Source: a bacterium (lineage in GTDB: Bacteria; Desulfobacterota; Binatia; UBA12015). From it: a stretch of 6,200 nt of DNA. Location: positions 1 through 6,200 of the forward strand of contig JAPOLW010000235.1 in NCBI GenBank assembly GCA_029976905.1, in the 5' to 3' direction. A model generated the notes under the pieces. It did no database searches and was not told the DNA's origin. It saw only the letters and a program-made list of their open reading frames with translations. The translations under genes were made by a program, and so were the position numbers. The number at the start of each line of letters is the position of its first letter. The first letter of the stretch is position 1. This document shows positions 1 through 6,003 of this stretch, one piece after another.

Positions 1-1368
1 CTCCTCGACGCCATGTGCGCCAGGCACGGACCGTTCCGGGCGCTGCACGCGCTGTACAATGACAGCGTCGTGCCGCTGGCGTGGATGCGGGGCGGGGAAG
101 ACGCGCGCGAGGGAGGCGACGGACCGCCGCCGCCGACGCCGACGCCGACGCCCGTCGCCCGCTCCGAGGACGAGAAAAAAGCCGAGAAAAAAGAAGCTTC
201 GACCGCGGCCGAGGACGCGGCAAACGACGACGACGCGGCCGCCGACTTCCGCCGCCTCGTCGAACGCTTTCCCCGCCACACTCGCGCCCCCGAGGCGCTC
301 TACGCCCTGGGGCGCATCGCCGAAGCCGACGGAAACGGCCGCGAGGCGATCGCGCAGTACGAACGCCTGGCACGCGAGCACCCGCATTCCCAAAACGCCG
401 AGGAGAGCGCCTGGCGTGCCGCCTTCGTGCGCTTCCGCAACGCAGACCCCGCGGGTGCCGCGGCCGCCTGGCAGCGATTGGGCGCGCGGGACGACGCGAT
501 CTACTGGAGCGGTCGTGCGCTGATCGAAGCGGGGCGAACGACGCAGGGCCGCGCCGCCTTCGACCAGCTTCTCGCGCGCTCGCCGCGCTCGTATTACTCC
601 TGGTGGACCGATGCTCCGGAGCGGAGGGTCGGCGGGCCCGTCGCACCGCCGCCCGTTTCGGCCGTGACGATCCCGGAGGCAGCCCGCGCCCACCTCGTCC
701 GGGCACGCCTCCTGCGCGAGCTCGGCTTTCGGGACGACGCCCTGCGCGAATTGTCGGGCGCCGAGAACGCCGCCGGACCGACCGCCCTCCTGCTTCGGGA
801 GTACGAAGCCCTGGGCGCCCACCGCCAGGCCATCCGTCTGGCGGCACGCCTGCGGAGCGAAGGCGTCCGCGGTCTCGATCGGACGCTGCGCCCCCGGGCG
901 CACTGGACGGAGTTCGAAGCGGCTGGCCAACGCTACGGCGTCGACCCCCTCCTCCTGGCCTCGATCGCTCGCCAGGAAAGCATGTTCGACGAGCGCATCG
1001 CCTCACCGGCCGATGCACAGGGCGTCATGCAGCTTCTGCCGAGTACCGCGGGTAAACTCGCGGGCCGCACGATGAAGCGCTGGGAGTTGTGGAACCCTAC
1101 GGTGAACATCGACCTGGGCGCGCGCTATTTCCGTCGCATGCTCGATCGCTTCGACGGCCGCGCGATTCCGGCCATCGCCGCCTACAACGCGGGCCCCGGA
1201 CCGGCCGCGCGCTGGTTGGCCGAGAACGGCCACCTGCCGGGCGACCAATTCGTCGAACTCATCTCCTACCGGGAGACCCGTGACTACGTGAAGAAGGTTC
1301 TGGAGAACTACCGCATCTACCGAGAGCTCTACGGGAAGCCGGGGGCGAAACGGCCCACCCTGCTCTGA
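1..1368 (+). CDS. slt: Soluble lytic murein transglycosylase (Slt-type), 5' end missing
   Basis: Periplasmic lytic transglycosylase that cleaves the MurNAc-GlcNAc bond and leaves 1,6-anhydro-MurNAc ends. The frame is open to the left edge, so the start is probably upstream. An ATG at nt 13 exists but has no signal peptide after it. Counting from that ATG (451 residues), residues about 37-75 form a Pro-Thr then Lys/Glu/Asp-rich linker. Residues about 77-280 are helical, TPR-like repeats, as in the Slt70 superhelix. Residues about 300-440 are the SLT domain. Visible SLT motifs are ARQES with catalytic Glu322 (codon 976-978), GVMQLLPSTA at 337-346, AYNAGPG at 390-396, and ETRDYVKKVLENY at 421-433. 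The last motif is typical of the Slt70 C-terminus. The gene converges on the peptidoglycan-recycling operon and would supply its substrates. Family assignment is firm; the N-terminal extent is unknown. Confidence 0.93.
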   Translation, partial: LLDAMCARHGPFRALHALYNDSVVPLAWMRGGEDAREGGDGPPPPTPTPTPVARSEDEKKAEKKEASTAAEDAANDDDAAADFRRLVERFPRHTRAPEALYALGRIAEADGNGREAIAQYERLAREHPHSQNAEESAWRAAFVRFRNADPAGAAAAWQRLGARDDAIYWSGRALIEAGRTTQGRAAFDQLLARSPRSYYSWWTDAPERRVGGPVAPPPVSAVTIPEAARAHLVRARLLRELGFRDDALRELSGAENAAGPTALLLREYEALGAHRQAIRLAARLRSEGVRGLDRTLRPRAHWTEFEAAGQRYGVDPLLLASIARQESMFDERIASPADAQGVMQLLPSTAGKLAGRTMKRWELWNPTVNIDLGARYFRRMLDRFDGRAIPAIAAYNAGPGPAARWLAENGHLPGDQFVELISYRETRDYVKKVLENYRIYRELYGKPGAKRPTLL

Positions 1369-1392
1369 ACCGATCGAAGGCCGCGTCGGCGT

Positions 1393-1436
1393 CGCGGGTG
1401 CGCGGGAGGGGCCCGGCCACCGGGACGCACCCCGCG
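1393..1436. terminator. GC-rich hairpin region between convergent genes, possible terminator
   Basis: An outer inverted repeat pairs CGCGGGTGCG (1393-1402) with CGCACCCCGCG (1426-1436), with one bulged base. It encloses a perfect small hairpin, CCCGG-CCA-CCGGG (1412-1424). It lies 24 nt after the slt stop and could stop transcription from slt or from the converging mpl. There is no clear T-tract (only a CCCTTT at 1444-1449), so it is not a textbook intrinsic terminator. The structure is visible; its role is inferred. Confidence 0.45.
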
Positions 1437-1447
1437 GTCGGATCCCT
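1410..1447. repeat. 38-bp direct repeat, copy 1
   Basis: This copy is identical to 1480-1517 except at one position (C at 1428, T at 1498). It contains the CCCGG-CCA-CCGGG hairpin, a CCGCGG site and a GGATCC site. The two copies are in direct orientation with a 70-bp period, and the 32-nt spacer between them is unrelated. The origin is unknown; candidates are a local tandem duplication or a pair of dispersed intergenic palindromic elements. Confidence 0.85.
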
Positions 1448-1479
1448 TTGCCCGTAGGTCGTAAAATCCCAATAGGCGA

Positions 1480-1517
1480 GGCCCGGCCACCGGGACGTAC
1501 CCCGCGGTCGGATCCCT
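1480..1517. repeat. 38-bp direct repeat, copy 2
   Basis: Second copy of the element at 1410-1447, with 37 of 38 bases identical. Its right end touches the last base of the mpl stop codon (minus-strand TGA at 1517-1519), so it lies immediately downstream of mpl. It carries the same 5-bp stem, 3-nt loop hairpin (1482-1494) and could act as the 3' structure of the mpl message. Confidence 0.85.
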
Positions 1518-2905
1518 CAGAGACCCTCCCGGAGCCGCTCCAGCACACCACCAAAGGCACCGTTGGAGAGCACCACGACGACGTCTCCCGGTTGGACGTC
1601 GGCGAGCACCGCGCGCACCAGGGCCTCGTGGTCCGCAGCGGCGGCGGCACGTCGGCCGCGTTCGGCCAGCCGAGCACAGGCCTCGGCCGGTGAGAATCGC
1701 TCCTCGGCCGGAAGCTCGTCGGCGCGATGGACCGGGCCGAGCAGGATCCGGTCCGCGTGCGAGAGCGCATCGGCGATCCGATCCTGGAAGATGCGACGGC
1801 GCGTCGTATTCGAGCGCGGATCGAAAAGCGCCCAGACGTTGCGGTCCGCAAAGCGCTCGCGCACGGCAACGAGCGTTCCCTCGATGGCGGTGGGATGGTG
1901 GGCGAAGTCGTCGATCAACGTCACCGGCCCATCGCAGACCACCTGCTGCCGTCGTCGCACGCCGTGGAAGGTCTCGGCCGCCTCACAGATCGCCGCCGCC
2001 GGCACGCCAAAGCGGCGTGCGAGCGCGGCTACGCCGACGAGGTTGCGCACGTTCATGCGACCGAGCAGGGGACTGCGCATCGCGAACGACTCCCCGGGAC
2101 CGCGCAGGACGAAACGAAGCCCATCGGGTCCATCGCGCACGTCGGACGCAGACCAGTCCGCCTCCCCGGCCGCCGAGAAGGTTTCAAAAGAGCGCCCGAC
2201 GCCCCGGGCGACGTCGACCGCGTGGGGGAATTCTGCCGAGACGACCAGAGGTGCCCCGGAAGGTAGGAGACCAAGCAGGCGAGCGAAGCTCGACTTCACG
2301 TGGTCGAGATCGCGGTAGATGTCGGCATGGTCGAACTCGACGGACGTGAGCACGACGCCGGCGGGGCGGTAGTGGAGGAACTTCGGCCCCTTGTCGAAAT
2401 AGGCGGAATCGTACTCGTCCCCCTCGAGAACGAACTCGTCCCCCTCCCCCAGGGCGTACCCGGCCGGTAGGTCGATGGGCGCACCGCCGATGAACCAGCC
2501 GGGCGCCCGGCCGGCGGTCCGCAGCACCCAGGCGAGCAGGCTCGACGACGTGGTCTTGCCATGCGTCCCGGCAACCACGAGCGGCACCCGACCGGGCAGC
2601 ACGAGGGTCTCGAGCGCCTCGGGCATCGACAGGGTCGGTATTCCCCGGCGACGCGCCTCCACGGCCTCGGGGTTGTCGGCGCGGATCGCGTTCCCCATCA
2701 CGAGCAGGTCCGGCCGCGGATCGAGGTTGGCTGGCGCGTACCCCCGGGCAACCGGAACGCCGAGAGCGGCGAGTTGGTCACTCGCCGGTGGGTAGACGTC
2801 GACGTCGGAGCCGCGCACCCGGTGCCCCTGGCCGACCAGCAACCCCGCCAGCGAAGTCATGCCGACGCCGCCGATCGCGGTGAGGTGGATCCGGCGCGGC
2901 GTCAA
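1517..2905 (-). CDS. mpl: UDP-N-acetylmuramate:L-Ala-gamma-D-Glu-meso-DAP ligase (Mpl)
   Basis: Cytoplasmic, ATP-dependent Mur-ligase-family enzyme. It attaches recovered tripeptide L-Ala-D-Glu-mDAP directly to UDP-MurNAc and so bypasses MurC, MurD and MurE. At 462 residues it is close to the E. coli enzyme. Motifs in order: N-terminal nucleotide-binding IGGVGM (11-16), SDVDVYPP (33-40), P-loop GTHGKTT (113-119), EGDEYDSAYFDKGPKF (161-176), EFDHADI (190-196), GRMNVRN (282-288), DDFAHHPTAI (332-341), PRSNT (363-367) and SNGAFGG (447-453). The YPP, FDK and EFDHADI blocks favour Mpl over its paralogue MurC. The start is TTG at 2905-2903, supported by GGAGG seven bases upstream and by overlap with the TGA of the preceding gene. 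It is the last gene of the ldcA operon, so translational coupling is likely. Confidence 0.95.
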   Translation of the reverse strand: MTPRRIHLTAIGGVGMTSLAGLLVGQGHRVRGSDVDVYPPASDQLAALGVPVARGYAPANLDPRPDLLVMGNAIRADNPEAVEARRRGIPTLSMPEALETLVLPGRVPLVVAGTHGKTTSSSLLAWVLRTAGRAPGWFIGGAPIDLPAGYALGEGDEFVLEGDEYDSAYFDKGPKFLHYRPAGVVLTSVEFDHADIYRDLDHVKSSFARLLGLLPSGAPLVVSAEFPHAVDVARGVGRSFETFSAAGEADWSASDVRDGPDGLRFVLRGPGESFAMRSPLLGRMNVRNLVGVAALARRFGVPAAAICEAAETFHGVRRRQQVVCDGPVTLIDDFAHHPTAIEGTLVAVRERFADRNVWALFDPRSNTTRRRIFQDRIADALSHADRILLGPVHRADELPAEERFSPAEACARLAERGRRAAAAADHEALVRAVLADVQPGDVVVVLSNGAFGGVLERLREGL

Positions 2906-4023
2906 CCGATCGCCTCCAGCACCGCATCGTGGATCCGCGGGCGGAACTCACGGATGCGGTTGTTGTCGCGCGACGGGTGGACCCGGTTGGTCAGCAGGGT
3001 GACCGCGAGACGGCGGTCCCGATCGATCCACAACGACGTGCCTGTAAAACCGAGATGACCGACGGTACGCGGTCCCATGCGCTCCCCCGCCGCCGATCCG
3101 CTGGCCGCCGGGCTGTCCCAGCCCAGGGTTCGGGTCGAGCCCGCCACCCCCTGGTCGATCGCCCACATGCGTTCCACGAGATCGCGGGGCAGAAAGTCGT
3201 TCTCACCCATCGAAGCACCTTCCACGATCCGGGCGATCGCGTCCACGTCCCGTGCCGTTCCGAACAGACCCGCATGACCGGCGACGCCGCCCATCACCCA
3301 GGCATTTTCGTCGTCGACCTCGCCACAGAGGACACGCTTGCGCCAGGGGCATCGTTGCGTGGGCGCGATTACTTCGGCGACCGGAGCGACCCGTTGGGCG
3401 CGCACCTGCGAGAGATCGACGAAGGACAGGCTGCGCAGTCCGAGCGGCCCGAAGAGGTAGCGGCGGCAGAAGCGGTCCAGAGGAAGACCGCTGATCGTCT
3501 CGACCGCCTGGCCGAGCAGCATGAAGCCGAGATCGCTGTAGACGGCCTTCTTCCCGGGAAGTTGGGTGAGCTTCTCCCGGTGGACCTGCTCGTAGACCCA
3601 CGCCTTGGCCTCCCGGCTGCCGAGCAGGTTGAGACGTCGTCGGGCCGCGCGGGCCGCCTCCTTGAAGTATGGACGGTGCGCCGGCAGGCCCGACGAGTGG
3701 GCCAGGAGGTGACCGAAGGTGATGTGCGTCTTCTGATGGACGCCGAAATTGTGGAAGAAGCGCGTGACCCGATCGCCCTCGGAGAGCCGTCCCTGGCGCA
3801 CGAGAAGAAAGAAGGCCAACGTCGTGGCCAGCGGCTTGGTCAGCGAAGAGAGGTCGTAGACGGTGCCGGAATGGACCGGCTCCGACCCGGGCTCGCCGGT
3901 GCGCGTGCCCACCGTGCACTCGAGCACGAGCTCCCCGGCGCGGCTCACCACCAGGACGGCCCCGGGGTAGGCCCCCTGCCGCACCCCCAGTTCGAGGATT
4001 TCCTCGATTCGACCGCGATCCAC
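2902..4023 (-). CDS. Class C beta-lactamase-fold serine hydrolase, possible muropeptide amidase
   Basis: Serine hydrolase of the beta-lactamase/transpeptidase-like superfamily (PF00144 type), 373 residues from the GTG at 4023-4021. The active-site motifs are visible: S60-L-T-K63 (nucleophile and general base), Y162-S-D164, and H323-L-G-F-T-G-T in place of the KTG of classical beta-lactamases. LLAHSSGLP (107-115) and GGVAGHAGLFGTA (245-257) are also typical of the family. The N-terminus runs straight into the fold (GAYPGAVLVVSRAG) with no hydrophobic signal, so the protein is probably cytoplasmic. It lies 4 nt after ldcA and overlaps mpl. AmiE/YbbE of Bacillus, a muropeptide amidase, belongs to this superfamily as I recall. 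Given its neighbours, stem-peptide release from MurNAc is my inferred role; a DD-peptidase or esterase is the alternative. The GTG has only a weak GGTGGG ahead of it, and another in-frame GTG lies at 4065-4063. Confidence 0.85.
   Translation of the reverse strand: MDRGRIEEILELGVRQGAYPGAVLVVSRAGELVLECTVGTRTGEPGSEPVHSGTVYDLSSLTKPLATTLAFFLLVRQGRLSEGDRVTRFFHNFGVHQKTHITFGHLLAHSSGLPAHRPYFKEAARAARRRLNLLGSREAKAWVYEQVHREKLTQLPGKKAVYSDLGFMLLGQAVETISGLPLDRFCRRYLFGPLGLRSLSFVDLSQVRAQRVAPVAEVIAPTQRCPWRKRVLCGEVDDENAWVMGGVAGHAGLFGTARDVDAIARIVEGASMGENDFLPRDLVERMWAIDQGVAGSTRTLGWDSPAASGSAAGERMGPRTVGHLGFTGTSLWIDRDRRLAVTLLTNRVHPSRDNNRIREFRPRIHDAVLEAIG
2913..2917 (-). promoter_or_regulatory. Shine-Dalgarno GGAGG that fixes the TTG start of mpl
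   Basis: On the minus strand GGAGG lies 7 nt before the TTG at 2905-2903, inside the last codons of the upstream hydrolase gene. No in-frame ATG exists near the N-terminal RIHLTAIGGVGM block. The site therefore makes the TTG start convincing. Confidence 0.75.
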
Positions 4024-4027
4024 CGGG

Positions 4028-4939
4028 TCAACCCACCAGAGACTCGAGCCCCGTGAGCCGTCCACCGTGGGCGGAAACCTCCAGGCGGACCGGCACTCCC
4101 AGCGGTACCCCGAAGTGGGAATCGCCGTGGCCGATCGGCGCCCCGAAGCCAATGGGGACACCGAGGTCACCGAGGCAATCCAGAATCGTGTCGCAAATCT
4201 CGTCCTGCGGTCCGCATTCGTGCATCGAACCAAAGACGATGCCGCGCACGCCGTCGAGCATCCCCGTCTGCCGGAGTTGCACCAGCATCCGGTCCACCTT
4301 GCGCTGGGGCCGCTCGTGGGTGTCCTCGAAGAGGGCGATCCGACCGGCGAAGCGCGGTTCGAAGGGCGTCCCCGCCAGCGAGGCGAGTACCGCGAGGCAA
4401 CCGCCGAGAAGGGGGCCGTCGGCGCCACCGGCGACGAGCGGGGTCGCCACCGGCACCTCCCAGTCGGTGGATCCGGCGGCGATCGCGAGGAGATGGTCCA
4501 GCCCGCCGGCCGCGTCCTCGCGGACCACGTCGTGCGCCACCATGGGGCCGTGCAGGGTGGGAACCCCGGCCCGGACCATCCACTGGAGGAGAGCGGTCGC
4601 GTCGCTGAAGCCAATGCACAGCCGTGGGTGCTCCGACAGCCAGTCCACGTCGAGACCGGGCAGAAGCCGATTCATCCCGTAGCCGCCGCGGGCGAACCAG
4701 ACCGCGCGGACCTCTGGATCTGCGAGGGCCTCCTGGAGGTCACGACGCCGCTCCTCGTCCCGGCCCGAGAAGAGACGGAAGGGCGCTCGCCGGGCCGGCG
4801 GGCGGACGCGAAACCCCCGCCGCTCCAGAACGGCGACGCCGGCCGCGAGCCGGTCTTCGTCGACGCCGCCCGAGGGCGCCACCACGGCGATGCGATCCCC
4901 CGGGCGTAGGGGGGCCGGTTTGCGGATGGCCTTCTCCAT
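4028..4939 (-). CDS. ldcA: LD-carboxypeptidase (muramoyltetrapeptide carboxypeptidase, S66 family)
   Basis: Cytoplasmic serine peptidase that removes the terminal D-Ala from the recovered tetrapeptide L-Ala-D-Glu-mDAP-D-Ala, giving the tripeptide used by Mpl. At 303 residues it has the normal family length. The N-terminal LRPGDRIAVVAPSG (11-24) is the standard opening. The Ser-Glu-His triad is placed by family motifs: GFSD with Ser112, FEDTHERPQRKVDRML with Glu205, and PIGHGDSHFGVPLG with His271. The ARGGYGMNRLL block (83-93) and the LHGPM motif (129-133) are also conserved. ATG at 4939-4937 is the natural start because the family's N-terminal motif follows it directly; the upstream AGAAG is only a weak ribosome site. 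It is the first gene of the minus-strand operon, divergent from the DUF507 genes, with the promoter presumably in 4940-5043. Confidence 0.94.
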   Translation of the reverse strand: MEKAIRKPAPLRPGDRIAVVAPSGGVDEDRLAAGVAVLERRGFRVRPPARRAPFRLFSGRDEERRRDLQEALADPEVRAVWFARGGYGMNRLLPGLDVDWLSEHPRLCIGFSDATALLQWMVRAGVPTLHGPMVAHDVVREDAAGGLDHLLAIAAGSTDWEVPVATPLVAGGADGPLLGGCLAVLASLAGTPFEPRFAGRIALFEDTHERPQRKVDRMLVQLRQTGMLDGVRGIVFGSMHECGPQDEICDTILDCLGDLGVPIGFGAPIGHGDSHFGVPLGVPVRLEVSAHGGRLTGLESLVG

Positions 4940-4976
4940 GGGTCTTCTGCGAATGACCCGATTTGCCTGCGCCTTG

Positions 4977-4994
4977 CAAACGGAACCCCGTTTG
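4977..4994. promoter_or_regulatory. Perfect 7-bp inverted repeat in the divergent promoter region
   Basis: CAAACGG (4977-4983) and CCGTTTG (4988-4994) are separated by AACC. The element sits between the divergent ldcA and DUF507 starts, where both promoters must lie, so it could be an operator or an RNA hairpin. A TTGCAA at 4974-4979 with TAGCTC at 4996-5001 is at most a poor promoter match. Nothing else convincing was seen in this 104-bp gap. Confidence 0.4.
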
Positions 4995-5043
4995 GTAGCT
5001 CCGGGAGTGGGGTTTTTCGGACCCCTCGGGATTCAATCTTCCT

Positions 5044-5331
5044 TTGCAAAGCACCCAGGGACAGCTGCAGGCATTGGCGAAAGCGGTCGTCGATGAGCTC
5101 GCCCGGGCCGACGCCGTCGAGTTGCCACCAGATCACCGTCCGGCGGAAATGGCTCTCCTCGCCGAGCTCGAAGCGTACTTCGAAGCCGCCTCGGCCCTGG
5201 AGCGCGATGCCGAGAAGATGGCCGATCAACACCTCAAGGCGGCCGGACGCGACGGCCTCGGCCTGGACCGCCGGGTGATCGTACAGCGCATCAAGGAGAA
5301 ACTCGCCGAAGACCGCGGTTTTCCCCTCTGA
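5044..5331 (+). CDS. DUF507-like protein, N-terminal-type half
   Basis: A 95-residue acidic, mostly helical protein of unknown function. The C-terminal segment, with alternating charged residues ending in KEKLAEDRGFPL (84-95), resembles the AEERGF region of DUF507 proteins, which are small proteins common in Deltaproteobacteria and Aquificae. Longer family members continue past this point, whereas this one stops. The start is inferred: TTG at 5044 places the usual eight to ten residues ahead of the first helix (LQALAKAVVDEL). No ATG occurs in frame before nt 5149, a TAG at 4996 closes the frame upstream, and no good Shine-Dalgarno is visible. The next gene begins 9 nt downstream in the same frame. 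Function is unknown; family assignment is from pattern memory. Confidence 0.75.
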   Translation: MQSTQGQLQALAKAVVDELARADAVELPPDHRPAEMALLAELEAYFEAASALERDAEKMADQHLKAAGRDGLGLDRRVIVQRIKEKLAEDRGFPL

Positions 5332-5340
5332 GCAACCACC

Positions 5341-5511
5341 ATGAGACTGAGCGAAGCAGCTTCCTCCTACCTGGCCCACCGGGCCCTCGAGGCCCTGAAA
5401 AAGGGCGGTGCGCAGGTGCGGAACGACCGGATCGCCCTCAACCAACTGAAGAAGTCACTCGCCCGGCACCTCGAGCGCGATCTGCGGCAGGACCAACGCC
5501 GCATGCGCTGA
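5341..5511 (+). CDS. Short DUF507-like protein, second of the pair
   Basis: A 56-residue, strongly basic helical protein starting at ATG 5341 and ending at TGA 5509-5511. Its N-terminus (MRLSEAASSYLAHRALEALKK) matches the MRLSE...LAH...L..L.K start I associate with the short DUF507 family members. Those are typically about 90 residues, so roughly the last 35 are missing here. Codon use and GC bias match the neighbours, with GC-rich third positions. It shares a frame with the preceding gene and is separated from it by the TGA plus 9 nt, so co-translation or descent from one fused gene is possible. No strong ribosome site precedes it. The function of the family is unknown to me. Confidence 0.68.
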   Translation: MRLSEAASSYLAHRALEALKKGGAQVRNDRIALNQLKKSLARHLERDLRQDQRRMR

Positions 5512-5537
5512 AAAGAGACGATTCTCAGCCAGCCTCC

Positions 5538-5565
5538 TTGACACCCGCCATCGGGTGATTAACTC
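5538..5565 (+). promoter_or_regulatory. Candidate groE promoter with an inverted repeat in the spacer
   Basis: TTGACA at 5538-5543 is a perfect -35 match. The -10 is weak: TTAACT at 5559-5564 or TAACTC at 5560-5565, with a 15-16 nt spacer. The spacer carries CACCCG-CCAT-CGGGTG (5542-5557), a perfect 6-bp inverted repeat that could be an operator. No CIRCE (HrcA site) and no convincing sigma-32 promoter was found in the 170-bp leader before groES. Confidence 0.4.
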
Positions 5566-5664
5566 GCTGGTCGTTTCGCCGGGTCCGGTGGGCGCTCGCC
5601 CCGGCTCGGCCAAAAACATTCGAAAACTCGATCGATTTCAAGGAACCCCCGCGTAGGGAGCGAA

Positions 5665-5672
5665 AGGAGAGG
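5665..5672 (+). promoter_or_regulatory. Ribosome binding site of groES
   Basis: AGGAGAGG lies 9-16 nt before the ATG at 5682. It is purine-rich and well placed, and it supports that start. Confidence 0.7.
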
Positions 5673-5681
5673 AACGTAGAG

Positions 5682-5969
5682 ATGAAGATCCGACCGTTGC
5701 AGGACCGCGTCATCGTGAAGCGCGTCGATGAGGAAACCACGTCGGCTGGCGGCATCATCATTCCCGATACGGCCAAGGAAAAGCCGCAGGAGGGAAAGGT
5801 CGTGGCCGTCGGCAAGGGGAAGGTCGCCGAGGATGGCAAGGTCCAGCCCCTCGACGTGAAGAGCGGCGACAAGATCCTCTTCGGCAAGTACGCCGGGACC
5901 GAGATCAAGATCGAGGGTGAAGAGCACCTGATCCTCCGCGAGGACGACATCCTCGGCGTGATCGAGTGA
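5682..5969 (+). CDS. groES: Co-chaperonin GroES (Hsp10)
   Basis: The 10-kDa co-chaperonin that caps the GroEL folding chamber as a heptameric lid in the cytoplasm. Its 95 residues match the usual 94-97. The N-terminal KIRPLQDRVIVKR (2-14) is the conserved beta-barrel opening. The mobile loop that contacts GroEL is EETTSAGGIIIP (17-28). KEKPQEGKVVAVGKG (32-46), the GDKILFGKYAGTEIKIEGEEH core and the ILREDDILGVIE C-terminus are all canonical. It precedes groEL by 34 nt in a standard groESL operon. The heat-shock control element is not recognisable from sequence alone. Confidence 0.98.
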   Translation: MKIRPLQDRVIVKRVDEETTSAGGIIIPDTAKEKPQEGKVVAVGKGKVAEDGKVQPLDVKSGDKILFGKYAGTEIKIEGEEHLILREDDILGVIE

Positions 5970-5986
5970 TTCGAGCCGACCCATCT

Positions 5987-5993
5987 AGGAGGG
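5987..5993 (+). promoter_or_regulatory. Strong Shine-Dalgarno of groEL
   Basis: AGGAGGG lies 10 nt before the ATG at 6004, in the short groES-groEL spacer. The near-perfect complementarity to 16S rRNA is consistent with a highly expressed chaperonin. Confidence 0.85.
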
Positions 5994-6003
5994 AAAAAAC
6001 GAC

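Noticed and set aside
172..193. A6-G runs in slt as a programmed frameshift site
   Set aside because: The codon phase is AAA-AAA-G, not the A-AAA-AAG phase needed for dnaX-type slippage. The runs are also too short for strong transcriptional slippage.
81..1055. Alternative plus frame (324 codons) inside slt
   Set aside because: The translation is Arg/Pro-rich nonsense; the slt frame carries the conserved SLT motifs.
1410..1517. Two-repeat CRISPR remnant
   Set aside because: There are only two repeats and one 32-nt spacer, no cas genes, and the second copy runs into a gene stop codon. It looks like an intergenic element.
2929..4056. Long plus-strand open frame (375 codons) opposite the serine hydrolase
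   Set aside because: It is antisense to a gene with clear catalytic motifs. Its protein has no recognisable domain, and such long shadow frames are expected at this GC content.
4024..4614. Upstream extension of the serine hydrolase by about 200 codons
   Set aside because: The extension overlaps ldcA in another frame and lacks any domain. The hydrolase fold begins right after the GTG at 4023.
4067..4909. Plus-strand open frame (280 codons) opposite ldcA
   Set aside because: It mirrors ldcA on the other strand and shows no family motif, so it is a GC-driven shadow.
4963..4979. Sigma-54-like promoter (TTGCCT-N5-TTGCA)
   Set aside because: The essential GG of the -24 element is missing.
4672..5445. 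Minus-strand open frame (257 codons) spanning the divergent promoter
   Set aside because: It runs antisense through both DUF507-like genes and out of frame through ldcA, and shows no recognisable motif.
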